A stretch of 64,000 nt of DNA, from assembly GCA_027575805.1 (NCBI GenBank), contig JANBPU010000081.1:1-64000 (forward strand). The letters run 5' to 3'. The notes beneath the pieces were generated by a model. It had not been told where the DNA came from, ran no database searches, and saw nothing but the letters and a program-made list of their open reading frames with translations. Shown piece after piece: positions 19,252 through 30,730 of the stretch. Every line of letters starts with the position of its first letter. Within the stretch, counting starts at the first letter, position 1. The translations under genes and the position numbers were made by a program. Source of the DNA: Mycoemilia scoparia (lineage: Eukaryota; Kickxellomycota; Kickxellomycetes; Kickxellales; Kickxellaceae).

Positions 19252-22200
19252 TTAGCGTTTCATTCCTAATTGCTGTTGTCTCTGCTGATGCTGTTGTTGC
19301 TTCATTGCCAACGCATGGCTGGTGGTATTGGGATTATACATGGAATTGTTTCGTGTCAAGCCAACTACTTTTTGCTGTGGGTGCTGCTGCTGCTGTGGAT
19401 ATTGAGGATTCATCATGGCCATTTGATGAGGCACCAAGCCAACCATTGCTCCCGGTGCATTACCACCACTCATTGCCTGCTGTTGCTGCTGCTCAAGCAT
19501 CCATGGATGCATAGCCGCTTCTTTAGGTGTTAACCGGACACTTGGATCCCATGCCAAAGCTCGCATCACAAAGTCTACTAGTTTTGGGTCACGTGCCCGG
19601 GCCAATACCTGTGACAATGGCCGGCTTCCAACGCGCCTTCTTTTACCCTTTGAATTAGTGTACGCTCTGATGACCCAGTTTCCAACCTTAAACCCGCCAC
19701 CCATTGAATTGGGCATGTAAACGTTTTGCTGGTTAGATATGTTTCCAGCTGTACCAGTGGCTAACGCAGGGTTCATAATTTTACGGAAATCGTCAGCAAA
19801 CTCGTCTCTTCTGGGCGCCCTTTCAATCATGTATCCAGGCGGAGGCCCTAGAACTTCCATTATGCAAGCCAGCTGCTCACGTTCATTTTCACCTGGGAAC
19901 AATGGGAATCCGGTCAACAACTCTGCGACTATACACCCTAGCGACCACATGTCTATACCAGTGGCATACGCATGACCAAGAATGACTTCTGGCGATCGAT
20001 AGAATCTTGACTGAATGTACGTGTAAACTCGCTCAGTTTCGAAACAACTGGAACCAAAGTCAATGACCTTGATTGTGTATAAGCCTCTCTCGATATCGCG
20101 AACTAATTGGTTATGAGAAAGTGGGTGGGCGGGTCTATGTGAACCTCCACTATTGCTGTGGAGGTATGAGGCTGCTGCGCTGTTTGATCGTGGGTTGGAG
20201 TTATGATCAATCACTTGTGGAGGCTTGACTCTTAACAAAATGTTTTCAGGCTTGAGATCACAATGTATAATTCTATGCTGGGACATCAACCCCAAAGCAT
20301 AAAGAATCTGTCTTGTAAAGTGCTTCAACAATATGTTTGGGGTTCCAGCAAACTGATTAGCTTTGAGCCATTCATACATGTTGATCGACAACAATTCAGT
20401 AACAATACACAAATGATTGCGGAAGTAGAAATGGTCCGTCATCTGCAACAAACAATGAGAATTGTCTGGATCCCATCGCCGTAGACACTCCAGGAGCTTG
20501 ACTTCGACCAAAGCCTGGTGGTGGAACCGTTTACGGTTTCTAATTATCTTGATGGCCTTTGTTTCGCCTGTTTTGTGGTCCATAGCCTTCAAGACTTGGC
20601 CAAATGAGCCCTTTCCCAACAATTCGGTCAATTCGTATCGATATAAAAGGTGGTCGTTAAGTCGTACAAGGTAATCGCCTCGCTCGTCGTCGAATCCATA
20701 GTTACCGCGTCCCTGGGCTCCTCCATTGGAATTGCCTCCAGCTAGTCCTGGCTTGCTCTTAGGATGTCCAATAAAGTATATGTGGGGATATTCCAATATC
20801 TCGCCTCTTTCAAATGTTGTGAGCATGTTTCCATGATGCTTAAGTACATCCTGTGGTGTCCGGGCTGGAACAGCCGACGCTGAGGGCTTTGATGATACTG
20901 GTACCTGGGGTGGTAATGGATGCGGTCTCATAGGCGATATTGGGCTTGTTGTAGCCAGCATTCCGACATTGGCTCCATTCATCGCCATAATGGCCGATCC
21001 TGGAATTTGGTTGGGATATCCAGCACCGCCACTTACTCCAGCAGAAATGGGCACATTTATGTTCATGTGGGGTTGAACTGATTTCTGCGATGGTGGAATT
21101 ATTGCATTTGACACAACAGGCAAAGGATGTTGATATGACGTTGCCATTGATGTTGCTAGCACATTAACATCAGACACGGCACTCATGGGTAAACTGTTGC
21201 TGCCATTGCCCATTGGGAAGTGAATTTGCACTTGCTGAGGCTTTTGTGGTGGCTGGTACCGATGATTACCAGCACTTGTCGCTGCACTATTAGCATACTG
21301 GGGCTGGTTTTGCATATTCATTGACATCATTGGGTGCGTCTGCATTGGAATTGGTGGTGGTTTGTTGGTGTTAACACCACTATTGCTGGCTCCGCCTACA
21401 GAGCTTGCCAATGTGCCTGTCGAACCTTTGGGTCTGATGGCAGCAGGTTTTCCTAGGCCACCACCACTGCTGTTGCTGCTGCTGGTTGGTGCTTGGGGCA
21501 AATAAACGGCTTGGCCAGTTACTATCTCACCATTAGAAGGTGCTTTGGTTACACCAGTAGTTAGTGATGATGAAGCTGCTATTGCTGTGGAGGTTGACTG
21601 CTTCTGATTTCTTGGAACGTATTTTGAGGTCACTCCACTAGAAGATGAAACAAATGATGATCCTAGGGTTGGTTTAGAAACACTGGTAGTGCTACCACCT
21701 TTAGACGATAATTGAACCGTCATTCCTTGATGCGATCCCTTGCTACTGTTACTGTTGACCCCAGAAGACGAACTCGCAACATTGAGTTTATTACTCAAAT
21801 CACTTCGCAAATGATCTATGGAATATCTCGATGACGCCTCAGCGCCAGAAGTGGGTGCATGAGCAGCTGAATTGAGTGCAGCATTATAGGCTGTCGAAGT
21901 AGATGGCTTAACAGATGCTGACATGATCTTCTTTGAGACCTCCGCCGCAGATATGACAGGTTTAGGTGGTCGTGGGCTGGGCTGACCCAGCGAATTTCTC
22001 GATGACTTGCCTGATGCCAAAGATGAGCCAGAAACGCCTAGCCGGCTCCGCTCGTTACCACCATTAATAATCGAACTTGATTGGGATTGTGATGATTTGG
22101 TTCTTATTGCTGTTACTGATGTTAAAAGTGGATTCGATCTTTTATCTACTACAACCTTGGAGCTAGATACCATACTTGGCCTTGTAGGCTGCTGCTGTGT

Positions 22201-23640
22201 CGACAAGATTATACTACTACGTCTCGAGGATGGTCCGCTTGCACCCCCACCACCACCACCAGTAGCTGAAGGGTGAAGTGGAGGTTTAGCCACACTCTTT
22301 GAGCTCACTCCATCAACAATTCCACTACCACGTCGATATTCCTTATTCTTTGATACTGTAGTACCACTTGATCTGCCCCCACCACCACCACTACTACTAC
22401 TATTATTACTATTGGTGCTTGCTCCAGGCGTACTTTTACTCTTGTATGCACCCACCGTAGATGTATTTTTAGCTGTTCCACTGCTGCTGATCTCCAATTT
22501 GGCGTGAACAGTCCTTGGGGCACTAGAATTAACATTATAAGTAATATTGGCCATTTTGGTATTTCCTCCGCTGGGCCTTCCAGAATCGCTAGTGCTGGCC
22601 ACAATGGTTCGTAAATTTGGATTGTATCGTCTTTGTGTAACCCCACCACTACCAGAAGAAGTATTTTGACCACCACCTTTATTGCTTGCTACAGATCCAC
22701 TTCGGCTATTAGGTCCACTACCAGTAGCATTCCTAGTCGAGGTAGTCGAAACATGTGTAGCTCTTCGTCCAGTTCTAGCTAACCCTTCCGTCCCACTGCC
22801 TGTACCACCACCAGCTGTAGCAGCACTCGTTAATCTTCTTCCTGATCCAGTTGAAGCCAAATTGGCTCCTCTGACACCACTACTTGTATTGTTGTTGTTA
22901 ATGTTGCCTGAAGGCTTGGAATTAGAAGCGACGGAAGTATTAGATATTGACGTTCTCAATGGTTTGGGTGGTGGAACTTTAGGATTGAGTACCGACGAGT
23001 ATCCTTCATGACCTAATCTTTGATTTGTTCCTGAGCCGGTAGTCCCTGAAGTAGCGTCACCACCACCAATGGGCCTATTCAAATACGTCCGTGATGGTTG
23101 GTCTGCCCCACTGCCGCTATTACTATTACTGCTGGCATTAGAATTCCCTAAAGCACCGGCGGCAGTAGTGGTCATTGCGCTTTTCCGCCGTGATCTGAGA
23201 TTGGAGTTTAAATGTGAACTTGCAGCAAACCTGCTATTTTCATTGCTAGTGGCACCAGATGAAGATGACGATAAGTTGGCGCTGTTGTTTTTAGATGCCA
23301 TTAGTCTCTGGTATTCTCCAGTGACTGCCACCATTCTCTTTGAATGCCTTTTATTACAACTATTTCGTTTAGACGGAGATAATGGCGATGAGACTAGTGT
23401 TGCTGTTACTGTCGCAATCGGCCCTGGTATCAAAGAAGGCGAATAATTTTTGGATAATGGCGAGCGAGAATTGCTGTTGGAAACTTTAAAGTATTCTTCT
23501 TCGTCTTCTGGATCACTAAACCCCGTGGCATTAATCTTTGAGGAAAAGATATTAGGGATTTTGGATTTTTGCGCTCTGTTGATTCCTCGGTATATTTTAG
23601 AATAGTCTTTTGGTGGATTTTTTGGAACGTTTTTAGCCAA
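19252..23640 (-). CDS. DYRK-family protein kinase, class II (Pom1/DYRK2-like)
   Basis: The frame is open for 1462 codons. It has no ATG at its 5' end: a TGA sits at 23652-23650, and the first in-frame ATG is at 23334 (residue 103). Residues before it look coding (FSDPEDEEEYFKV), so an upstream exon is likely. Residues ~1-900 are Ser/Gly/Asn/Thr-rich and disordered. A DYRK-homology box follows (about 935-960: TTFERGEILEYPHIYFIG), then YGFDDERGDYLVRLNDHLLYR. The kinase domain spans about 1000-1380: GKGSFGQV, AIKII, HCDLKPENILL, DFGSSC, activation-loop YTYIQSRFYRSPEV with the self-phosphorylated YxY. The catalytic residues are present. A ~45-residue Ser/His/Asn insertion separates LKPENILLRVKPP from IKVIDFG. 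A polyGln tail follows. The likely roles are cell polarity, growth and stress signalling in cytosol/cortex (family knowledge). Confidence 0.93.
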   Translation of the reverse strand: MAKNVPKNPPKDYSKIYRGINRAQKSKIPNIFSSKINATGFSDPEDEEEYFKVSNSNSRSPLSKNYSPSLIPGPIATVTATLVSSPLSPSKRNSCNKRHSKRMVAVTGEYQRLMASKNNSANLSSSSSGATSNENSRFAASSHLNSNLRSRRKSAMTTTAAGALGNSNASSNSNSGSGADQPSRTYLNRPIGGGDATSGTTGSGTNQRLGHEGYSSVLNPKVPPPKPLRTSISNTSVASNSKPSGNINNNNTSSGVRGANLASTGSGRRLTSAATAGGGTGSGTEGLARTGRRATHVSTTSTRNATGSGPNSRSGSVASNKGGGQNTSSGSGGVTQRRYNPNLRTIVASTSDSGRPSGGNTKMANITYNVNSSAPRTVHAKLEISSSGTAKNTSTVGAYKSKSTPGASTNSNNSSSSGGGGGRSSGTTVSKNKEYRRGSGIVDGVSSKSVAKPPLHPSATGGGGGGASGPSSRRSSIILSTQQQPTRPSMVSSSKVVVDKRSNPLLTSVTAIRTKSSQSQSSSIINGGNERSRLGVSGSSLASGKSSRNSLGQPSPRPPKPVISAAEVSKKIMSASVKPSTSTAYNAALNSAAHAPTSGAEASSRYSIDHLRSDLSNKLNVASSSSGVNSNSSKGSHQGMTVQLSSKGGSTTSVSKPTLGSSFVSSSSGVTSKYVPRNQKQSTSTAIAASSSLTTGVTKAPSNGEIVTGQAVYLPQAPTSSSNSSGGGLGKPAAIRPKGSTGTLASSVGGASNSGVNTNKPPPIPMQTHPMMSMNMQNQPQYANSAATSAGNHRYQPPQKPQQVQIHFPMGNGSNSLPMSAVSDVNVLATSMATSYQHPLPVVSNAIIPPSQKSVQPHMNINVPISAGVSGGAGYPNQIPGSAIMAMNGANVGMLATTSPISPMRPHPLPPQVPVSSKPSASAVPARTPQDVLKHHGNMLTTFERGEILEYPHIYFIGHPKSKPGLAGGNSNGGAQGRGNYGFDDERGDYLVRLNDHLLYRYELTELLGKGSFGQVLKAMDHKTGETKAIKIIRNRKRFHHQALVEVKLLECLRRWDPDNSHCLLQMTDHFYFRNHLCIVTELLSINMYEWLKANQFAGTPNILLKHFTRQILYALGLMSQHRIIHCDLKPENILLRVKPPQVIDHNSNPRSNSAAASYLHSNSGGSHRPAHPLSHNQLVRDIERGLYTIKVIDFGSSCFETERVYTYIQSRFYRSPEVILGHAYATGIDMWSLGCIVAELLTGFPLFPGENEREQLACIMEVLGPPPGYMIERAPRRDEFADDFRKIMNPALATGTAGNISNQQNVYMPNSMGGGFKVGNWVIRAYTNSKGKRRRVGSRPLSQVLARARDPKLVDFVMRALAWDPSVRLTPKEAAMHPWMLEQQQQQAMSGGNAPGAMVGLVPHQMAMMNPQYPQQQQHPQQKVVGLTRNNSMYNPNTTSHALAMKQQQHQQRQQQLGMKR

Positions 23641-23707
23641 AAAAAAGGTTCAAGGACTCGATCTTGGCTATATACAGACAAAGGTATTAACAAAGGCGGG
23701 ACTGTAG

Positions 23708-23731
23708 TATTATTATTATTATTATTATTAC
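23708..23731. repeat. (ATT)n microsatellite
   Basis: An uninterrupted ATT/TTA run lies about 70 bp upstream of the open DYRK frame. Confidence 0.9.
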
Positions 23732-25719
23732 TCGACTTTGTTAGCGATCTGGTGGTGCAGGAACCTGGGAAGCTTTAATTGGCACTTTTCCACAAACACT
23801 GTACCTTTTATTACAGAGAGGGGGGCGATGTTGTGAGTAGCACTGTGGGGTTTTGGGGATTTGGCAATGAATAATATTTGTTTTCTTGGTACTTCAAGAT
23901 TAGTATTAAAGGCTGATATTTTGAAGCACTAAGCTGGCATATACGTCTGTTCTGTGCAATGCTAGTTGAGACGATATTGATGATTAGCTATGCTCGGTTA
24001 GTTAGTTAGTTAGTTAGTTATTATGATCCGAAACTCTCGAACTGGGTGGGCTTTCTCTGAAAGATAAATAAATGCCAGTTAGTTGTAGAATTGAATATAT
24101 CTTGCTAGCTTTTCCCGTAATGTCAGAATAGGTCTGTGTTTTGGAGTCTCTTGTATAGTCGGTCTGCTGGTATTATTGCTATTACTATTACGATCGGGAT
24201 TGTCGATAACAATTAAATATATGTATATTTAGCTAAGACTATAATAGTAGCACCGCAGCTATATATCTCATAAGCACGGGACGCTTGGCTTTCGAGCAAA
24301 TTCAGACACGCGCGTGCAAAAACAAGTGTGACAATGACTTGAACTCAGGCGGATTGGGAATCAGAAAGCAAATGCGTATGTTTGTAGGTGGACCCGAATG
24401 CTGTGCGGTGATATGGTCAATAAGCGCTGATATAGAACCAAACGCGACACGAATATAGGAATGGGCTGATTGAGTCTTTGCTCATTAACCAAACTTGTGA
24501 AAATAAATGTATTTGGAGGAGAGCCAAAATAGCACACTCGCACACCCACACACGCCGCTGTGTAAAGAGAAACTTGGAGAGAGTGCGTATAAGGCCGCCA
24601 AATGGTCACAACCAAATATCAGTAAAACAAAATAGCAGAATAGATAATATAAAGAGAGGGCTAATGGAGGAGGGAAGAAAGAGGAGAGAGATAATATGAA
24701 TGGCAAGTCAAAATGGGAACCTTGTGAGAGCTCAAAGCATAAGCAGACGACAAGGCTCATGTGTGGCAGCCCAAACAACAATAAAAATAATGGAGAATAG
24801 ACGAATATATAAACACACAAATTCTTTTCAGTACTTGCTGGCTTTGTGTGCATATATGTGTGTGTGTGTTGTGCCTGCAAACCTTTTACCACCCATGGCC
24901 CGCCTATTTTCTGGTGTGTGCTCTGCTTTGGATAGTTGCTGGTCCCTTTGCTAAAGCTGGCTTAACCAACTTGCTCGAAACATTTTCATGTTCTACTATA
25001 TGTGTTTAGCTTGGCTTTGATCGTTCATTAATCTTGGCCTTGTCATGTGTAGTAAGCCTTAAGGAATCCAGAAACCATGACCACGACCACCATTAACAGC
25101 CATCAGTAGTCTCCCACCATCCTGCCAATTGACTGGATACTATAACACAAAAACACCATTAAGATTGTCGCTATTCAGTATCGTAGACTCACTGACACAA
25201 GAACCACCACAGGCCCTCTCCTCAGTACAATTCGCCCTGGCTTTCTTTGTCCTTTGCTTGCCAGCCTAGGCTTTAAACATTTGCGTATGTATGTGCAAGT
25301 ATGTATAATGGCTCCGCCATGAGCCCACCCACCAGCTTTGCCATATCCCTTCATCACTTTATCTCTCTCCGCCTTCACCACTATTACTGCTTTTTACCCA
25401 TTACTATTATTCAGCCTTTTCCACTCTACCCCATCCATTCAGCACCCTGGAAACTTATTTCTTGGATAGCCTCTTCCTTCAATATTCCATTTCAGCCCAT
25501 CCTCTCTTTTCATTTGCCAATATTCAAGCCCACACACCATACAGCCTCCAAAGTTGTCTTTATGCACACATGCGTCTAATGCGCTCCCACTCTTCTTTTG
25601 CTCTTCCCCCCTTATTCTGCACTATTATTGCCTCCCAGTTCTCCCCTTATAGTATAGCCTTTGCCTACATACACTGGCCAGCCGAAAGAACCTCCCCCGC
25701 AAGGGTACTAGGGTATTCC

Positions 25720-25822
25720 CTTGAATACTAACCAACAATTATTGTGAGACTCCAGCCGAAATGTATGGCTTATGGGCTGATTTGTGCAGGGAATTTGTGA
25801 GCGCACCGGCCTGTTCCCTTTT
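25720..25822 (+). repeat. Dispersed repeat family 3, copy 1
   Basis: It shares ACTCCAGCCGAAATGTATGG, CTTATGGGCTGATTTG, CAGGGAA and CCTGTT with the copy at ~28552-28655, with scattered substitutions and a 2-bp indel. Terminal structure is unclear. Confidence 0.7.
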
Positions 25823-26032
25823 GGTGGAAAGCACTTGCCCAGCTGCTGGCTAATCCCAATACCCAACACTACAATCAACGGTCAATATTAGATCAGCAGA
25901 TTAGTCTCCACAAAATTGTTATTGTCATTATTATTAGGGCAAAACCTTGAGACCTATTTGATTCCAGCTGAAATCTGACAACCATTTACTACACACCACA
26001 TCACTATTACGTTTTCAAGAAATAGAAAACGC

Positions 26033-26070
26033 CACACACACACACACACACACACTCTCTCTCTCTCTCT
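26033..26070. repeat. (CA)n(CT)n compound microsatellite
   Basis: An alternating CA run passes directly into a CT run. Confidence 0.92.
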
Positions 26071-26767
26071 GTCAGTTTTCAATGGCAAAATTATATACTG
26101 CGAATTTTTGTTATTGCAAAATGAAGGTCCGGCCAATTTCTCTCAACCTACCTACCTACCTACCTACACAAAATATATTCAAGATTTTCATTTCTAAAAA
26201 TGAACAAAAGAGTCTCTCCTCTCTCATAGAGTCATCAAAAGTAAAAAATGTCAGAGAGAAATTCAGTTTATCTAAGCACATATCATCCACTTTTAATAAT
26301 AAACCGAAAAATTCTAGGTTCTAATTTCAACAACCACATAATCACAGGCAAAGATTTTTTTAGGCTGGTGGTGGTGGTGGTGTCTAGTAGTTTCTCTGAT
26401 TATATAACCGAGGATCTTCTCCTAGAAAAATACCATTTTCTTGCTATTATCATCCATTGTCAAATTGACATACTTATGTAATGCTTATTATTTATTTATA
26501 AATGATAGAATACAATTTGGGGGGATAATAAGAGTAAAAAGAATAAAAATGGCTGAATATGTATGTATGTATATAAAAGAGAGAGATAAAAACCAAGAAA
26601 GAAAATATGTGGAGATAGAGATGGTGAGAAAAGAGAGAGAGAGAGAGAGAGAGGAAAGGGACGTATGAAATAATAACATTATAAAATAAAAATTTTGTAG
26701 TACCAACAATAATGTCCATTGACTGACTGGCTCAGAAAAACACTATTATAGCAAGTACCACACACTA

Positions 26768-27211
26768 CTACATCTGCAACAATAGTCGTTCAACCTGTAC
26801 ATCAGACATCGGCTTGATTCTAAAGCTATCGAATATGCTTCGGAGTTTTTGTCTCGTGGAACTGTTCTTTCTTTTAGGCGCACCATCATCGCCACTGCTA
26901 CTGCTTGAATAAGGTGGAGGTGGTGGGAATGTAGAGGAGTAGTATGTTGATGATGCAGAATAAGGTGGTGGGGATGAAGGAGGTAGCGAACGATCTGATG
27001 AATTAGAGGACCCGCGGCGTCTGCCATACTCGCACATGGTTCTTCCCGAGAGTGGACCGCCATCGATCGTGTAATTGTCAAGATCCGTGGCTCCGGTCTG
27101 GATTGTAAGCGTCGTCTGCGAGTTCGAGCAATAATAACCATAGCAAGAAGTATTGCGGGTGTTTGTATTATCGTCCGCAGGACAAACAGCTGATATAGAA
27201 TATCTTGACAT
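26768..27211 (-). CDS. Small Ser/Pro-rich protein with two PPPY motifs
   Basis: The product is 147 residues from the ATG at 27211. The N-terminus has several Cys (10, 23, 28, 60). Two canonical PPxY motifs, PPPY at 81-84 and 98-101, lie in a Ser/Pro/Tyr-rich stretch. The C-terminus is basic and amphipathic (PKRKNSSTRQKLRSIFDSFR) and ends in VERLLLQM. PPxY motifs bind WW domains, for instance in Nedd4/Rsp5 ubiquitin ligases, so an adaptor or substrate role is plausible. That is inference. No known domain is seen. Related basic-amphipathic segments occur in the 42638-44170 protein. No intron is apparent. Confidence 0.6.
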   Translation of the reverse strand: MSRYSISAVCPADDNTNTRNTSCYGYYCSNSQTTLTIQTGATDLDNYTIDGGPLSGRTMCEYGRRRGSSNSSDRSLPPSSPPPYSASSTYYSSTFPPPPPYSSSSSGDDGAPKRKNSSTRQKLRSIFDSFRIKPMSDVQVERLLLQM

Positions 27212-28551
27212 TATTTATGAGTGTGTTTAGGCGCAGAGTCAAATATGTGAGAGAATGTGTGTAAGGCTGTTAGAAGAAATGACAATGATGAAGAAGATAG
27301 GAATGGGGAAAATGAAGTGCCTAATGTTCTGTGGTAGTGGTGTGCCAGGGGAACGGACGGGAAGAAGCCCTGGTATATATATACTCCCTATACGTGTGTA
27401 GTATGTGGAGACAAAGCGAGGGTTTGACGTTATTGTTGCTGTCAGTATATTAACAAGCCGCCAAACACACAGCCAAGATGGAATGTTTAGAGGAGCCCCG
27501 AATTAACGACGATCCGTACCACGGTGCTATAGTGCCAACTATGGCTAAGCCAAGAAACAACAATCAGGACGAAAATCAAGGTAATACCAAGAACGGATGA
27601 GTGGTTGAGGGTGTGTGGGGGAATATAGCCAGTGCAAATGTCTATCAAAGCCAGCACACCCACTGGAGAAGAGGAAGAGGGCTTAGCTGCGTGGATGCGA
27701 AGAGCTGAAAGCAAGATTTTTGACCTGCCTGTATGTGTGTATTTCAGACTACAGATTTGGTCGAATCGTGGATCCAAATATAACAGCAGACAAAACTGAG
27801 AGTAGACTGGCCAAGACCAAGCAACCAGCTTTACAACCGGAATATAGCAATAAATTGCAGGGTTTTTGTTCAGGGATGTGGGTGGCTTTTTGTTGTCGTC
27901 GTCGTAGAGGTGTATATGCAAAGCGCTGGGAGGTGGTCAGTAGTCAGTCAGTCGGTTTGTCGTTCGGCGGGCCAAAGAGCCTGGCAGTGTGAGGGTGTGA
28001 AGAGGAGGTTATCCAAGGAAAATAGCCGTATGTGCAGTTTAGTTTTTCTGTTTGAGGAAACACCCTGTCATTTATAGCTTGCTTCTCCTTCTCCATCGCT
28101 TTGCTTGTCTCTGTCCCTGTGCGTACAAAATTCGTTGGGTCAACTGTTTCCTACTTTGCAAGAAAGAAATTCTTGAGCAGAAGCAGCAGCAGTGCAGCAG
28201 TACGCCAGGTTTGTTGGGCTCTGGCAGACACAAGCAAGAAATGTATTAGTATTGGACGCCACCTCGGAATTTATTTGTTCGCTGCCAACCTAAAAAGGTG
28301 AAATGTGCTACTGTGTATTTCCAGGTGGCAGATAACATTACTATTCTGCAGCTCATCGCTGGTTCTTTGTTACAATAGCCATTAAACTGCCTATTCACAA
28401 AGAGCGGCAGAGCACTCGTTTATGCCATACGGCCTCTGTGCTCTATCACCATAGACATAGACCAGAGACTTATATTTGCAGCTTGTATCGTTATTTTGCT
28501 TCTTCCCATCCTATCCTATATGGAAAAATCTCCTTTGAAGGTGTACCAGAA

Positions 28552-28655
28552 GAATACCCTAGATAATGGCCAATAATCCATCAGGCTCCAGCCAAAGTGT
28601 ATGGTTTATGGGCCGATTTGCAGGGAAAGTATGAGCACACTTGTCTGTTTCCAGC
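28552..28655 (+). repeat. Dispersed repeat family 3, copy 2
   Basis: It aligns with the copy at ~25720-25822 over GGCTCCAGCCAAAGTGTATG, GTTTATGGGCCGATTTG, CAGGGAAAGTATGAGC and CTGTTTCC. Confidence 0.7.
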
Positions 28656-28675
28656 TGATGGAGATCTTGCCATAT

Positions 28676-28787
28676 GTATCATAATTTTTGAAGGGTGAAT
28701 TTTGGGGACCAGTGATTATAAGGGAATCACAGCCAAACGGGTGTCCAGTTTTACTAATGAACTTTCACCCTTCAAAAATTATTGCCC
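28676..28787 (+). repeat. MITE family 1, copy E
   Basis: The left end is GTATCATAATTTTTGAAGGG and the right end CCCTTCAAAAATTATTGCCC. It is 112 bp, flanked on both sides by ATAT. The leading GGG is lost. It lies only 20 bp past a repeat family 3 copy. Confidence 0.85.
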
Positions 28788-29095
28788 ATATATCATATTT
28801 GCTTTCAGCAGCTATGCCTTGAATCTATAAGCTATACTGGTTCAACCGCAAGCATTTGTATCTAGAAAAGCAAGATAGAATTTGACTATTATAGGTAGTC
28901 ACTATCGGCCTATTGAAACAAACACATTCAATAATTTAAATTGGCCATACAATGGTTATTGTGAATGACCATACCCGCTTTCTCTCTTAATAACCATTCT
29001 AAAGTCCAATGTTTTATCCCGTAAACCAAACATTCGATATTCTACTCTTGTTAACATTTCTCTCTCTCTCTCTTTTCACATTCTAACCAAGATGT

Positions 29096-29198
29096 GGGTA
29101 ATGATTTTTGAAGAGTGCCTTTTGGAGGCCACCAATGATTATAGGCGCAATCCCTGCCAAATGTGTGTGTGTGATTAACCCTTCAAAAATTATCTCTC
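29096..29198 (+). repeat. MITE family 1, copy F
   Basis: It begins GGGTAATGATTTTTGAAGAG and ends CCCTTCAAAAATTATCTCTC. The interior is degenerate, with a TG-dinucleotide run replacing part of the right half. Confidence 0.8.
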
Positions 29199-30170
29199 AT
29201 ACACAGGACTACGGCTACAGCTACAGCCACAACCGCATCATTGTAAAAAATTGGTCCACTATCACTCCTTTTCAACGCTATCAGCTTTTACCCCATGCAT
29301 TAATTGAGGGTATTTTATTACAGCGCCAAAAGCTCTTTCTAGTAGACTCCATAGTCCAAATCCCAGTATTGTCACACGCGCACATCTGTCAATAGTTTGC
29401 CTATCCATACACTTCAATGGCTTTCAAAAGTACAGCTGTATAAACCAGAATGTAGTTGCAAAGAATTCTACGATCCCTTGTTTTATTTGTTCTTGTCGCA
29501 TTCTCTCTCAGCAGATCAAGCAATATCCCCTCCCAATGTTGGATGGTTTGATGTTCTTTTGAAGCTATCTTCTTCCCATTAATTTTCCCCGCACTCAATA
29601 AATCCAAGTGTGCGTGTGTGTATGTGTGTGTTCACCTAAGCGATCTCAACAATTTTTTTGGGATGATCCACATGCTTACTCTTTCCATTTCTCCCTCTCT
29701 CTTCATAATCTGACTGATGGGCATTGTACTAATATTGATCTTTATTAGATTTTGTTCAAAGCTTAATAATTTGTACATGAATAGTATCCACCTCAGCCTC
29801 AATAGCTGCAACAGTAACAATGGCCGTATATGTTTTATCAATTTTTTTGTGTACTACCACCACCACCACCACCACCACCATCATCATCATCTCTCAGGTA
29901 GAAGCATATAGATTACTTCAATCTAACCACTACACTACTTTGTTTTGAACACCTTGGTTTACTAAAAATAAGTATTAACAGTAATAAGGATAGTACTTTG
30001 TAGGATAGCAAGAATTTATGGAGTATCCTTTGGGAGGTAATCCCTGTTGTTTAATATATGTATATATATACTTTTTTGGAACATAACCCAAGCATTAAAA
30101 TATTCCGCTGTTACACCACCAGCAGCTGAAGCACCATTAGTTGTAGTACTAATATCCGAAGCCTTATTAA

Positions 30171-30217
<47 letters not shown>
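30171..30217. repeat. (ACT)n microsatellite
   Basis: About 15 uninterrupted ACT units. On the opposite strand it would encode a Ser run, but no gene is supported there. Confidence 0.93.
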
Positions 30218-30730
30218 ATGGTAAGAAACACAGAGAGCGGAATTCCGAACATCAGAGTTATTTTTAGTACTAAAACGATAATATGTTTTCATAAACTAAT
30301 CCAAAAGAACCAAAAAATCTATTGACTACTGGCTCATGCTCAATAAATCAGCCAATAAATCAACCAATCAATCAATCAATTGGTCATCCAGTCAACTCTT
30401 AATAAAAAGAACCATTTATTGCTTGATAATAGTAACTTTTAATTAATAGTCCAAACAGGTATTATCTAGCTCTTCGTTTTGATTTGACTATGCTGTTTAT
30501 TGTGTGCAAGCTTATTATAATAATAAACCAAAAAGAATTGTTATAAAAAAGTAAATGAACAAATAGACTAAACGATTTAAAACATTTTATTTAAGATATA
30601 ATATATATATTTCTAGTAGTAATAATTATGTTGACTGTATAATATATGCTAAAACGATATGCTCGACTCGCAATAATAATGATAATAAGTAATAACGAGA
30701 TGACAATATGAACACATACCAGAATAAATA

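Larger units (their letters stand above)
23641..26767. other. 3.1-kb upstream region of the DYRK gene
   Basis: It lies between the DYRK 5' end and the 3' end of the PPPY-protein gene. Features: (ATT)n at 23708-23731, a GTTA repeat at about 23998-24020, CA/CT repeats at 26033-26070, a GA repeat at 26633-26652, and the left copy of repeat family 3. No gene is supported, though a first DYRK exon probably lies here. Confidence 0.45.
27212..30730. other. 3.5-kb intergenic region with three dispersed repeats
   Basis: This is the upstream region of the PPPY gene and the 3' flank of the ABC transporter gene. It contains repeat family 3 copy 2, MITE family 1 copies E and F, (CAC)n at 29857-29892 and a long (ACT)n at 30171-30217. 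No gene is supported. Confidence 0.45.

Noticed and set aside
22007..23446. Long plus-strand open frames opposite the kinase gene
   Set aside because: They mirror the Ser/Gly/Thr codon repeats of the DYRK N-terminus on the other strand and have Leu/Val/Pro-rich shadow composition.
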